A DNA stretch of 64,000 bases from Arenibacter sp. ARW7G5Y1 (GCF_003201775.1 NZ_QJJZ01000007.1:1-64000), one strand, 5' to 3'; shown: positions 36,992-45,092, counted from the stretch's first letter. The notes: generated from the sequence alone by a model not told the origin. Translations and numbers: made by a program.

Positions 36992-37162
36992 CTAATTTTT
37001 TTGGAGGGCTACCAATTCTTCCAAGACTTCCTGTGCCTCTGCATATTTTTTGTCGCTTTCAGACCGATTAATGCTAGAAAGTGTATGCCACTCTTTCATA
37101 AGACCGTTGTATTTTATTTGAAGTTTCTCTTCCGTGGATTTGTTTCTAAATATTCCGAACAT
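36992..37162 (-). CDS. Lacal_2735-family small protein
   Basis: 56 residues, read on the minus strand from the ATG at 37162: MFGIFRNKSTEEKLQIKYNG, then LMKEWHTLSSINRSESDKKY and AEAQEVLEELVALQKN. This matches the flavobacterial Lacal_2735 family, short helical proteins of unknown role, often next to stress genes. It overlaps the last 49 bases of the glutathione peroxidase gene in another frame and would be translated from the same transcript. It was found by reading, as no longer frame covers it. Confidence 0.8.
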   Translation of the reverse strand: MFGIFRNKSTEEKLQIKYNGLMKEWHTLSSINRSESDKKYAEAQEVLEELVALQKN

Positions 37163-37707
37163 GACGAATTTTTTAAGTGTTGCGTAATTTTGGAACTCAT
37201 GGGTTTGGTATTGGAATAGAAATAATCTATCAAATTACCCTTTTCGTCCACGAGATATTTTTGGAAATTCCATTTTACAGTTGAATTTTTATGGCCATTC
37301 ATGGTTTTGTCTGTAAGCCACCTGTACAAAGGATGTTGGTCTTTCCCTTTAATATTGATTTTTTCGGTCATCAGGAAATTTGCCCCATAATTAACTTCAC
37401 AGAATTTTTCAATGTCTGCAGCCTTACCTGGTTCTTGACCTCCAAATTGATTACAGGGCAAGCCAATAACCACTATTTGGTTTTTATGAGTTTCATGGAG
37501 TTCCTGCAATTGCTTGTACTGGGGGGTAAAACCGCATTTTGAGGCCACATTTACTAAGAGGATGTATTTGCCCTCAAAGTCTTTCATATTAATGGGCGTA
37601 CCACTTAAGTTATTAATTTTGATGTCATAAATTGATGGCAAATGCGTCTTTTCCTTGGGTTTGGAACTAGTGAATAAGGTTTCGGCAAATATTTTGAAGG
37701 GATTCAT
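37114..37707 (-). CDS. Glutathione peroxidase family thiol peroxidase
   Basis: 197 residues. The thioredoxin-fold peroxidase motifs are clear: peroxidatic Cys58 in NVASKCGFTPQY (Cys instead of selenocysteine), Gln91 in GLPCNQFGGQEPG, and Trp146/Asn147 in VKWNFQKYL. Cys85 in LPCNQF is also in place. Bacterial members use thioredoxin to reduce lipid or hydrogen peroxides. The N-terminal ~22 residues form a short lead (FAETLFTSSKPKEKTHL) that may be a signal or anchor. The C-terminal ~20 residues overlap the Lacal_2735 gene. Starts 3 bp past the SDR stop, so it is in the folE operon. Confidence 0.93.
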   Translation of the reverse strand: MNPFKIFAETLFTSSKPKEKTHLPSIYDIKINNLSGTPINMKDFEGKYILLVNVASKCGFTPQYKQLQELHETHKNQIVVIGLPCNQFGGQEPGKAADIEKFCEVNYGANFLMTEKINIKGKDQHPLYRWLTDKTMNGHKNSTVKWNFQKYLVDEKGNLIDYFYSNTKPMSSKITQHLKNSSCSEYLETNPRKRNFK

Positions 37708-37710
37708 GCA

Positions 37711-38394
37711 TTAAATTTTAAAGGTTACTATGCCATAGTCCATTTCAAATATTTGTCCAGAGATGGAGGATGCCTTACCCGATAATAAAAATTCCGCCAT
37801 TTCTGCTACTTCCTTGGGGTTTAGAAATTTCTTTAAAGGATGGCGCTCTTTAATATTTTCGATCATTTTTTCATTGCGCAGAAGTTTCGACGCCAATTGG
37901 GTATCCGTAACTGTGGGAGCAATGGCGTTAATACGGATATTGGGTGCCAATTCCGCTCCAAGGGACTTTACCAAACCTTCTACCCCGGATTTGGCCGTTG
38001 CAATACTGGCATGATAGGGCATGCCCAATTTGGCGGCAACTGTGCTAAAGAGTAAAATTGAGGGCCGCTCGCTCTGTTTTAATACCTCCAAATACTTCTG
38101 AATGGCCTTGACCGCACCAACAACATTTATTTCAAAGTCTTCCCGAAAGTCTTCCAAACTTAACCGTGCTATTGGTTTTAAATTGATGCTTCCTGGACAG
38201 TATACCAAGGCATCCATGTTGGTAATTTCCGGTAAATCGTCGCTCAGGATATCAACATTATAATGAGTTAAGTTGGCATGGTGCTGTTCTGGGACCGATC
38301 TACTAAGGTTGATCACTCTATGGGAATCCAATAAAGTTTCAACAATAGCCTTGCCTATGCCTTTACTACCGCCAATTATAACTACTGTTTTCAT
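37711..38394 (-). CDS. SDR-family oxidoreductase with altered active site
   Basis: 227 residues. The N-terminal GGSKGIGKAI glycine motif (8-17) binds the nucleotide, and CPGSI (66-70) corresponds to the NNAG motif. At the active site Ser117 (LFSTVAA) is present and Lys135 in ASIATAKSG is present, but the Tyr of YxxxK is Ile131; Tyr127 lies four residues earlier. Such A-x-I-A-x-AK members recur in flavobacterial light/photolyase clusters, and their reaction is unknown. It is translated after the 76-residue gene with a 12-bp gap. Confidence 0.85.
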   Translation of the reverse strand: MKTVVIIGGSKGIGKAIVETLLDSHRVINLSRSVPEQHHANLTHYNVDILSDDLPEITNMDALVYCPGSINLKPIARLSLEDFREDFEINVVGAVKAIQKYLEVLKQSERPSILLFSTVAAKLGMPYHASIATAKSGVEGLVKSLGAELAPNIRINAIAPTVTDTQLASKLLRNEKMIENIKERHPLKKFLNPKEVAEMAEFLLSGKASSISGQIFEMDYGIVTFKI

Positions 38395-38406
38395 GTTAGG
38401 TATGTC

Positions 38407-38637
38407 TTATACTTGGCTCACCAAGTTTCGGCCTTTTAACCTTTTTTCCACTTTACGTTTTATAGCGGTTAGGCGTTTCATGATGTCCATAATACTGTCA
38501 TCCTTCTTGCTTTTATAAATTTCATTCAGGCCTAGTATCAAGGCTTTTGCTTTTCTCGAAATTTCAATTCTGTCGCTAGTGGAAAGCGATTTTAGTTTTC
38601 TTTGTTCAAATTCCAATGCTTCGTTTATGATGTCCAT
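38407..38637 (-). CDS. Small conserved flavobacterial protein
   Basis: 76 residues, basic and helical, starting MDIINEALEFEQRKLKSLST and including IMKRLTAIKRKVEKRLKGR. No known domain, no membrane segment. It lies between folE (4-bp gap) and the SDR gene (12-bp gap) and so belongs to that operon. I recognise it as a recurrent neighbour of this cluster but not its function; a nucleic-acid or protein-binding role would suit the basic composition. Confidence 0.75.
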   Translation of the reverse strand: MDIINEALEFEQRKLKSLSTSDRIEISRKAKALILGLNEIYKSKKDDSIMDIMKRLTAIKRKVEKRLKGRNLVSQV

Positions 38638-38641
38638 AATT

Positions 38642-39340
38642 TTAGTCTTTAATGTAGTTTTGTAATTCTGTTATTTTTGATGCTGTATTGAATTTTCCTC
38701 CATAATAGGAGGTTACCGTCGTGGAGGATTCGTCCTTAATGCCCCTGGAGGAAACACATAGATGTTTGGCGTCAATAATGACGGCCACGTCCTCCGTACC
38801 CAAAATAGTTTTTAGATCCTCCGCAATTTGGTTGGTTAGACGTTCCTGAACTTGGGGCCTTTTGGCATAATATTGTACAATTCTGTTCAACTTGGACAAG
38901 CCTATTACTTTACCAGTGGAAATATAGGCTACATGTGCTTTCCCTATAATTGGTACAAAATGGTGTTCGCAGTTGGAATAGAAGGTAATGTTCTTCTCTA
39001 CCAACATTTGATTGTATTGATATTTGTTGTCGAATAAAGCGATCTTTGGCCTGTTCTTTGGATTTATTCCAGAAAAAATTTCATCGATATACATCTTGGC
39101 AACACGTTCTGGTGTGCCCTTTAAGGAATCGTCAGTTAGGTCCATCCCCATAACGTCCATAATTTCCTGAAACAATAGGGCAATACGTTGTTTTTTCTCC
39201 GTATCCGAAAGTTCAAATGCATTTGCTTTCAATGGTGTATCCAAACCGGTATATAGATGGTCGTCGCCAATATCAGCAAGGGTAAAACCATTTAATTTAT
39301 GGCCATTTATTTTATTTGGGGCTACAGTTTTTGTGTTCAT
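38642..39340 (-). CDS. folE: GTP cyclohydrolase I
   Basis: 232 residues. After a 40-residue non-conserved N-terminus the fold is complete: TPERVAKMYIDEIFSG, zinc ligand Cys124 with H126/H127 in SNCEHHF, GLSKLNRIVQYYAKRPQVQERL and the second zinc ligand Cys195 in KHLCVSSRG. It converts GTP to dihydroneopterin triphosphate, the first step of folate and pterin synthesis. Its place among redox and light-type genes suggests pterin for a methenyltetrahydrofolate antenna or similar need (inference). It is followed by the 76-residue gene with a 4-bp gap. Confidence 0.96.
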   Translation of the reverse strand: MNTKTVAPNKINGHKLNGFTLADIGDDHLYTGLDTPLKANAFELSDTEKKQRIALLFQEIMDVMGMDLTDDSLKGTPERVAKMYIDEIFSGINPKNRPKIALFDNKYQYNQMLVEKNITFYSNCEHHFVPIIGKAHVAYISTGKVIGLSKLNRIVQYYAKRPQVQERLTNQIAEDLKTILGTEDVAVIIDAKHLCVSSRGIKDESSTTVTSYYGGKFNTASKITELQNYIKD

Positions 39341-39394
39341 TTTATCTTTTTATTGTGCTGTACCTATGTACGCTTCCCATAAGTCAAAGCACCG

Positions 39395-39661
39395 TTAGCG
39401 TTTTGTAATTGCGTTTTGTGTAATCTGGTTTTGTCCAGAACATTTAAAGTGTCCTTGAGCTGGTGTTCTTAATTTTTGGTGTGTGATGGCGCGGACTTCA
39501 GCAATTTGATGCCAAGTTTTAAAGCCATTTGGAGTCATTTCCAGGCCCATGGGATTAACCACTTCTTGCCCAAAGATTGAAAACTGATAGGTTATGGCTT
39601 CAAAAGGTGTTCTTTTTATCCAGGCCATTCCAATTATACGGTCAATATCCCCTTTGCTCAA
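39395..39661 (-). CDS. DUF2805 / TIGR03643-type protein
   Basis: 88 residues if started at the TTG at 39661, which overlaps the upstream TGA as TTGA; otherwise from the internal ATG (MAWIKRTPF). The core SKGDIDRIIGMAWIKRTPFE, then AITYQFSIFGQEVV and FKTWHQIAEVRAITHQKLR, is the DUF2805 (TIGR03643) pattern. This small family is known to co-occur with cryptochrome/photolyase genes. The C-terminal tail after HQKLR is variable. A Shine-Dalgarno-like AAAGGAG lies directly before the TTG, oddly close, so the start is unsure. Confidence 0.8.
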   Translation of the reverse strand: MSKGDIDRIIGMAWIKRTPFEAITYQFSIFGQEVVNPMGLEMTPNGFKTWHQIAEVRAITHQKLRTPAQGHFKCSGQNQITQNAITKR

Positions 39662-40095
39662 ACTCCTTTAAAATTTAAAAAATCATATTTGGATTCATAT
39701 CCGGCTTTTTGTTTCAACAACTTATGTAGGAAAGATTTACTTTTTTCAAAGGCTACATCCCTTCTGAACCGAATAAATCGCCCTTGGGCATATAGACTAC
39801 TACAGTCGTTGTTGTAAATTATCAGTTGGTAATATGGAATAACCCATGTGAAATTGGTAAGACCTTTAAAGATTCCCACCAGTATTCCTAAAGGCCGCAA
39901 TTCAATATTGGCGTAAGTAGCGTCAAAGGAGCTATTGAGAAAATCTTTCATATTGGCGCTGTATTCCTCTATAATCATTCTATTGGAAACAGTCCCTTTC
40001 ATCCTTATGGATTTTATAAGGTTGAATGGTTTCCCAACCAGATCATTTATAAGTAGGGAAATATCTTTGTTACTATGTGAAGTTTCTAAAATCAT
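39658..40095 (-). CDS. Conserved flavobacterial protein, light/folE cluster
   Basis: 145 residues, no membrane segment or signal. Recognisable parts are IELRPLGILVGIFKGLTNFTW and YYQLIIYNNDCSSLYAQGRF, then a basic C-terminus (SFLHKLLKQKAGYESKYDF). I have seen the same pattern next to DUF2805 and photolyase genes in flavobacteria, always hypothetical. Its promoter region carries the conserved inverted repeat at 40121-40165, and its stop overlaps the DUF2805 start, so it heads the operon leading to folE and the peroxidase. The function is unknown. Confidence 0.78.
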   Translation of the reverse strand: MILETSHSNKDISLLINDLVGKPFNLIKSIRMKGTVSNRMIIEEYSANMKDFLNSSFDATYANIELRPLGILVGIFKGLTNFTWVIPYYQLIIYNNDCSSLYAQGRFIRFRRDVAFEKSKSFLHKLLKQKAGYESKYDFLNFKGV

Positions 40096-40120
40096 CTTAC
40101 CGTTGCACTCTTCTCAAAGT

Positions 40121-40165
40121 TACAAAATGTTTAATGGATTTTAAAATAAGTTAAACAAAATTTAA
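40121..40165 (-). promoter_or_regulatory. Proposed operator/promoter block 1 (inverted repeat TGTTTAA-N16-TTAAACA)
   Basis: This 45-bp block is nearly the same at its two ends as 43679-43723: both start TACAAAATGTTTAA and contain TTAAACAAA at the same offset and TTTAA at the end, while the middle diverges. TGTTTAA (40128-40134) and TTAAACA (40151-40157) are a perfect inverted repeat. It lies 26 bp upstream of the 145-residue gene. Preservation of the arms but not the spacer is what a transcription-factor site looks like. The likely binder is the MerR regulator. Confidence 0.7.
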
Positions 40166-40208
40166 TTCTATTTTTCTATAATACTATAAGCTATGGTTAT
40201 GGAAAACT

Positions 40209-41633
40209 CTATCTGGAAACCAGTTTATTGATCAAGCCATTGAAAATAAGACCATGAAAGGGGTAGACGCTGTACCAGTACAAACGGCCAGCAATTCCAC
40301 GGGGCCTAAAGGTTGCGGTCTGTTTAAGAAGTCCATTCTCAATTCTAAATTCGAGCCAAGCCTCTCCCGGAAGCTTCATTTCTGCATATAGTAATAATTT
40401 TTTTTCTTTCTTATCACTGAAAATTACCCGCCAAAAATCCAAAGCATCACCGGCATCCAATTCTGAAATATGGGTTCTTCCCCTACGTAGACCGATACCC
40501 CCTGCCAATTTGTCCAGATATCCCCTTATTTTCCAGAGAAAATTTCCATAGTACCAGCCCGTGGTACCTCCGATAGACCAAATTTTGTTAATCGTGTCCT
40601 CCTCATTTTGGATTTTACGTTCTTTATAATCCTTAAAACATCCGTATATGGGAACATTAATGTATTTGTGAAGGTTATTCTTTAGTCGGCCACTGCTAAT
40701 CATGGAATCTTTCCAGCTAGACACAATACTGTTCTGTTCAATTTTTTCGAAAGCCAATTGCACCGCCTCTTTATATGTTATAGGGTGCACGTCCAGGAGT
40801 TGATTGATATTACTGGATTTTCCAACGATTTGCACGCCCATGCTATCCACTAAGGTAGTTGCCAATTTGTAGGAGGTAGAGGTTACAAAGTAAAGCCAAT
40901 AGGAAGAAAGTTTTGGGGTCATGACCGGTACGGTTAAAATATACCGTTTTAACCCCCGGATTTCTGCAAATTTTAAGAGCATTTGCTTATAGGTCAAAAT
41001 TTCTGGCCCAAAAATGTCAAATGAGGTGTTGTAAAGATCTTTCCTTGCTTTTGCTTTTGATAAAAAGGCCAAAACATCCCTTACTGCCAGGGGTTGGGTT
41101 TTGGTGTTGAGCCATTTCGGAGCTACCATTACGGGGAGTTTCTCCACAAGATCCCTAATGATCTCAAAAGATGAACTTCCCGATCCCACAATGATACCTG
41201 CCTTAAAAACGGTGAGTGCGTACGAATCCGAAGCTAGAATTTCCTCCACATTTTTTCTGGACTGTAAATGTTTGGAAAGTTGTTCCTCATTTGTAATACC
41301 GCTTAAATAAATTACTTGTTTTAAGTTGGTAGAGGAAAAATAGTTTTTGAAATTGGCCGCACAGGCCGCTTCCAAACGCTCAAAATTGTTCGAAGAATTG
41401 GACATGGAGTGTATTAAATAGTACGCCACATCAATATCTTTGGGGATATATTTTAAAGTTTCCGGTTTTAAAAAATCGGCCTCTACAATACTGATATTAT
41501 CATCCTCTAGGTAGGTTTTGTCGGCTCTTAATGTATCGCGTACAACACAGACCACCTGATGCCCTTCGTTAGTTAAAACGGGAATCAATCTTTTGCCGAT
41601 ATACCCTGTGGCTCCTGTTACGAGAATCTTCAT
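40209..41633 (-). CDS. SDR-family oxidoreductase with C-terminal DUF2867
   Basis: 474 residues. N-terminal extended-SDR Rossmann domain (GATGYIGKRLIPVL at 7-20, AYYLIHSMSN near 94, VFKAGIIVGSGSSSFEIIRD near 163) fused to a DUF2867 domain (about 330-474, GGIGLRRGRTHISELDAGD, LFWRVI-like and GEAWLEFRI). This arrangement, also seen in TIGR01777-like NAD(P)-binding proteins, is frequent beside photolyase and carotenoid genes. Reaction unknown. It follows the AarF gene with a 43-bp gap; the TetR-AarF-SDR trio looks like one transcript. Confidence 0.88.
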   Translation of the reverse strand: MKILVTGATGYIGKRLIPVLTNEGHQVVCVVRDTLRADKTYLEDDNISIVEADFLKPETLKYIPKDIDVAYYLIHSMSNSSNNFERLEAACAANFKNYFSSTNLKQVIYLSGITNEEQLSKHLQSRKNVEEILASDSYALTVFKAGIIVGSGSSSFEIIRDLVEKLPVMVAPKWLNTKTQPLAVRDVLAFLSKAKARKDLYNTSFDIFGPEILTYKQMLLKFAEIRGLKRYILTVPVMTPKLSSYWLYFVTSTSYKLATTLVDSMGVQIVGKSSNINQLLDVHPITYKEAVQLAFEKIEQNSIVSSWKDSMISSGRLKNNLHKYINVPIYGCFKDYKERKIQNEEDTINKIWSIGGTTGWYYGNFLWKIRGYLDKLAGGIGLRRGRTHISELDAGDALDFWRVIFSDKKEKKLLLYAEMKLPGEAWLEFRIENGLLKQTATFRPRGIAGRLYWYSVYPFHGLIFNGLINKLVSR

Positions 41634-41676
41634 TTTTTATATTATATGGGATACACTGTTCAACCTATTCGAAACA

Positions 41677-42987
41677 TTAATATTTATTAAAGTTGTTGAT
41701 CTTAATGTTGCTGGCTTTTAAATCGAACATAAGGTTATATAGTCCAAAAAAGGTCCTATTAATATAGATGAAATGTTTGGAGCCCCTATTGCCGTTCATT
41801 TTACGCAGTTCCGTACTCTTTGAGTAGCGCTGTCCCAATTCCGTGATTTTACCGAAGAACCCACTATCTGAAAAATCGAAGGTTTCTGCCTGAAACGGCT
41901 GGGTGAAAAGGCTCAACAATTCATGGAACATTGCAGTGAAGAATTCCGTTTCCTCTTTTGAATCGTCTTTACGTAAAATTTCCAGTTCGTATAATTTGCT
42001 CACAAAAAAATTATGGTCCCTTATATTTTCCGGTTTCGCCAGTTCAAAATAAGGGACATAAAATTCCTCGGGAATAATTTTCATACAACCGAAATCGAGT
42101 GCTATCAATTTACCTTCCCTGGATACCAAGAAATTTCCAGGATGTGGGTCGGCATGAACTTTTTTCAGTCTGTGAATCTGAAACATATAAAAATCCCAAA
42201 GGGCCTGTCCCAACTTATTGGCCTTATCCTGATCGGTGTTATAGCCCGTAAACTCAGAAAGATGTTCTCCTTGCATGTAGTCCATGGTAAGAATTCGGTC
42301 GGAGGACAATTCTTCGTAATATTGGGGAAACAAAAGGTTGTGAATTCCTGAGCAGGCTTCGGCAATTTCCTTGCTTTGTTCCATTTCCAATACATAATCT
42401 GTTTCCTCTAGTAACTTTCCTTCAACTTCCTTGAAGTACTTGTCCGAATCTTTGCCTTTTATGTTAAACATTTTTATAGCAATGGGCTTAACTAGGGCAA
42501 GGTCGGAGGCTATACTATCGGCAACTCCTGGATATTGGATTTTCACAGCAAGTTTTTTCCCATCTTTTACTGCCTCATGGACTTGACCAATACTGGCAGC
42601 GTTTACTGAAGTTGTGTTGAAGGAATCAAATAGTTCATTGGGCAGTTTGCCAAAATAATTTTTAAATGTCTTGATTACCAAGGGAGGTGATAATGGGGGG
42701 ACGGAAAACTGCGCCAAGGAAAATTTCTCCACATATGCTTGGGGCAATATGCTTTTTTCCATACTTAACATTTGGGCAACTTTTAGAGCACTTCCTTTGA
42801 GCTGTTTTAGGCTGTCATAAATATCTTCGGCATTGTTCTCGTTAAGTCTTGTTCTTGCCTGAAGCTCGGTTTTTGTAAGTTTATCACCATAGTACTTCAG
42901 GTAATTTACCCCAACCCTGGCACCCGTGGACACCAATTTTGTGGCACGATGTATTTTTGAAACAGGTATATTGTCTATGGTTTTCAT
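41677..42987 (-). CDS. AarF/ABC1/UbiB-family kinase-like protein
   Basis: 436 residues with ABC1 signatures: the A-rich KxGQ-like region LKQLKGSALKVAQMLS (about 61-75), VNAASIGQVHEA, AVKIQYPG with the catalytic-loop HADPHPGNF and metal-binding LDFGCMK. These atypical kinases support ubiquinone/menaquinone or isoprenoid metabolism and possibly lipid quinone extraction. Its pairing with a TetR regulator and SDR is recurrent in flavobacterial light/stress clusters. It follows TetR by 10 bp, so they are co-transcribed. Substrate unknown. Confidence 0.93.
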   Translation of the reverse strand: MKTIDNIPVSKIHRATKLVSTGARVGVNYLKYYGDKLTKTELQARTRLNENNAEDIYDSLKQLKGSALKVAQMLSMEKSILPQAYVEKFSLAQFSVPPLSPPLVIKTFKNYFGKLPNELFDSFNTTSVNAASIGQVHEAVKDGKKLAVKIQYPGVADSIASDLALVKPIAIKMFNIKGKDSDKYFKEVEGKLLEETDYVLEMEQSKEIAEACSGIHNLLFPQYYEELSSDRILTMDYMQGEHLSEFTGYNTDQDKANKLGQALWDFYMFQIHRLKKVHADPHPGNFLVSREGKLIALDFGCMKIIPEEFYVPYFELAKPENIRDHNFFVSKLYELEILRKDDSKEETEFFTAMFHELLSLFTQPFQAETFDFSDSGFFGKITELGQRYSKSTELRKMNGNRGSKHFIYINRTFFGLYNLMFDLKASNIKINNFNKY

Positions 42988-42997
42988 CTATCAATTT

Positions 42998-43654
42998 TTA
43001 GTTCTTGTGCATTCTTTCCTTGAAAAGAAATTTTCCAAAGTCGACCACACTTTTAAGTGGGGTAATGTTCAAAATATCAAAACTAGTATTGACGGATTTT
43101 TCTATAAAAATATCGGTCTTTTCAAAAGAAGCTGAGGTATCTTCCATCCAGAATTTAAGGGTCAATAACAATTGTAGCCAGGCCGATTCCTGTAGGGCCC
43201 GGCGTTGGATTTTATCTATTTGCTCCTGTTTTAGGTCAAGAGTCTCTATATTGAGACCCTCAACGAAGGAGACAAAGCTCTTTTTTAGCTCCGATAATAG
43301 GGCTAAACTTTTAAGACTGTTTTTATGCTGCTGCAAGGCATAAACCACATAACTTCGGTTGGCTGTCAAATTTTCGAAAAAGGTGAAGTAAAAACTCAAT
43401 AGTTTATTACGCGCATCGAAAGATTTATAATCATCGCTTTTCAGCAAGACAGAAATAGTGTTGTTGAAAATAGCTTTAAATACATGTTTTTCAACAGCCT
43501 CAAAAGAACCAAAAAATTTATAAAATTCCGATTCTTCAAAATTGTTGGCTTTGGCGAAAGCGTTGACCGACTTTGGATTTTCATTATGTTCCAGGACAAA
43601 ATCCATGTAGGATGCAATTATGTCGTTTTCTGAAATAGTTTTCTTTTTTGCCAT
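42998..43654 (-). CDS. TetR-family transcriptional regulator
   Basis: 218 residues. The N-terminal HTH of about 10-55 (ISENDIIASYMDFVLEHNEN, SVNAFAKANNFEESEFYKFF) is TetR-like, and the rest is helical ligand-binding C-terminal domain (ENLTANRSYVVYALQQHKN, LQLLLTLKFWMED). Likely autoregulatory and controlling the aarF-SDR genes downstream. Its promoter region carries the proposed MerR operator at 43679-43723, 24 bp from the start. The ligand is unknown. Confidence 0.85.
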   Translation of the reverse strand: MAKKKTISENDIIASYMDFVLEHNENPKSVNAFAKANNFEESEFYKFFGSFEAVEKHVFKAIFNNTISVLLKSDDYKSFDARNKLLSFYFTFFENLTANRSYVVYALQQHKNSLKSLALLSELKKSFVSFVEGLNIETLDLKQEQIDKIQRRALQESAWLQLLLTLKFWMEDTSASFEKTDIFIEKSVNTSFDILNITPLKSVVDFGKFLFKERMHKN

Positions 43655-43678
43655 GACTTTGAATTGTAGGGCACAAGG

Positions 43679-43723
43679 TACAAAATGTTTAACCTTTTTA
43701 TTGAAATATTAAACAAACTTTAA
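43679..43723 (-). promoter_or_regulatory. Proposed operator/promoter block 2 (same inverted repeat and spacing)
   Basis: TGTTTAA and TTAAACA recur with the same 16-bp spacer as in block 1 at 40121-40165, in the promoter of the TetR gene. The first 14 bases (TACAAAATGTTTAA) and the last part (TTAAACAAA then TTTAA) are identical to block 1, the middle is not. This argues for a shared regulator, most simply the MerR protein two genes upstream. Confidence 0.7.
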
Positions 43724-43936
43724 CTTGAATTTAGGGCGAAGAGCTTGCAGAAACCTTTAAAAGGCCAAGTGTATTCCTTTATTACCCATTTAAAGCGTTT
43801 TACCAATGGGAAATAGGTTCACATCCCTTTATGGCGATTAGGAGGGGTGCCACCTCTTCGTTAAGGGGTTGTACATCAATAAAGTAGGTCTGAAACAGGA
43901 GCAGCTTCTAAGTGGAATTTCAATGCTCATACGTTT

Positions 43937-43955
43937 GTCTGCCTCATCGGCAGAC
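43937..43955. repeat. Short hairpin GTCTGCC/GGCAGAC, second occurrence
   Basis: Same 7-bp arms as at 9987-10006 with a 5-nt loop. It is 37 bp past the MerR stop. It has no T-run and is unlikely to be a terminator. Probably related to the repeat family of this genome. Confidence 0.5.
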
Positions 43956-43992
43956 TGCCTCACCTAGGGTAACTGACTTAAACCTTGGGGTA

Positions 43993-44892
43993 TCAAAGGC
44001 TTTCGACCAAATGATCTATCTTGGAAAAGGCAACTATGGATTTAGGCAAATCTTTTTGATTTATGTCTTGGAGCATTTTTCCCGATATCCAAAGCTCTGA
44101 AGTAGTATCCTTTAGCAGCAAGTCGTAAAAATCCTTAAGATAGGCCATAATATTCTCCCTGTGCGGTTGTACCGTAAAATAGGAAACAAATACAATATTG
44201 TTGTATAAGGGTAATAAATCCTTTAAACAGGGTATGGGGATGCTTTGTCCAAGAAATATGGCATGGTAGCCTTTGGACAGGATTTCATAATTCAGGAACA
44301 TTAATCCCAACTCGTGAATTTCATTATCGGGAAGGTATAGCACAAAATTCTTGGAGGAATTAGTGGGCGTACTGAATTGCAACTTTTCCGTATTTACCAA
44401 AATCTTTTGTTTGATCAGGGCGCAAATAAAATGTTCATGGGAGGGTGTTATGGTATCGGTTTGCCATAACAGTCCTACTTCATTTAAAAAAGGGATAAAA
44501 TCGTCATAGAAGATCTCCCTAAACGACTTTTCCTTTAAAAGCCCATTATAGGTTTTGGAGAATAAGGCCTGGTCAAAATTCATCATGGCCATTTTAAAGG
44601 AATTTAAAACATGTCCGTTATTGCTTTGATCGGAAACCAAATTTCTTACTACGCCGGGAATTTTATCCTCCCCCAACTGAGAAATCTTGGAAATTTTATA
44701 ACCGTTATTGTAAAGGAATGTAACATTAAGAAGTTTTTGCAGGTTCTCTATATCATAGCATCTAATGTTGGTATCCGTTCTGTTAGGTTGAAACAGATTG
44801 TAGCGTTTTTCCCATATTCTAATGGTATGGGCCTTAATTCCTGAGAGATTTTCAAGGTCCTTTATGCTAAAATTACTTTTAACGTTGTTCAT
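43993..44892 (-). CDS. MerR-family regulator with cobalamin-binding photoreceptor-type domain (CarH/LitR-like)
   Basis: 299 residues. N-terminal MerR HTH (about 8-70, FSIKDLENLSGIKAHTIRIW, EKRYNLFQPNRTDTN). The middle helical domain has W143-x9-E153-H154 (LLWQTDTITPSHEHF), the signature of CarH where it covers the 5'-deoxyadenosyl group. The C-terminal B12-binding-like domain has DNEIHELG (ExHxxG with His193) and FLGQSIPI. This combination is the mark of adenosylcobalamin-dependent light-sensing repressors. It probably represses the cluster in the dark and releases on light, but binding of cobalamin is inferred. Its own upstream region has a TTAAACAAAAAT half-site. Confidence 0.85.
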   Translation of the reverse strand: MNNVKSNFSIKDLENLSGIKAHTIRIWEKRYNLFQPNRTDTNIRCYDIENLQKLLNVTFLYNNGYKISKISQLGEDKIPGVVRNLVSDQSNNGHVLNSFKMAMMNFDQALFSKTYNGLLKEKSFREIFYDDFIPFLNEVGLLWQTDTITPSHEHFICALIKQKILVNTEKLQFSTPTNSSKNFVLYLPDNEIHELGLMFLNYEILSKGYHAIFLGQSIPIPCLKDLLPLYNNIVFVSYFTVQPHRENIMAYLKDFYDLLLKDTTSELWISGKMLQDINQKDLPKSIVAFSKIDHLVESL

Positions 44893-44908
44893 TTATTTTA
44901 AAAAAAGA

Positions 44909-44920
44909 TTAAACAAAAAT
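44909..44920 (-). promoter_or_regulatory. Half-site TTAAACAAAAAT upstream of the MerR gene
   Basis: TTAAACAAA matches the right arm of the operator pair found at 40121-40165 and 43679-43723. It lies 17 bp upstream of the MerR start, without an exact left arm. It may be a weaker autoregulatory site, or chance in AT-rich DNA. Confidence 0.4.
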
Positions 44921-45092
44921 ATGGTTTTTATGATTCATTTCAAAGTTTTGTTCGAGGCTTAATATGCCAGTATGTTGGTGTGCCTAGCCATATATAGGTT
45001 GTGTAAGAAAATGGAATACATTGAAAATACAGGATTTTCAATATTTGCCATAGCAATGGCAAATCGTATCTTTATAGCTGAACAAATAAGAA

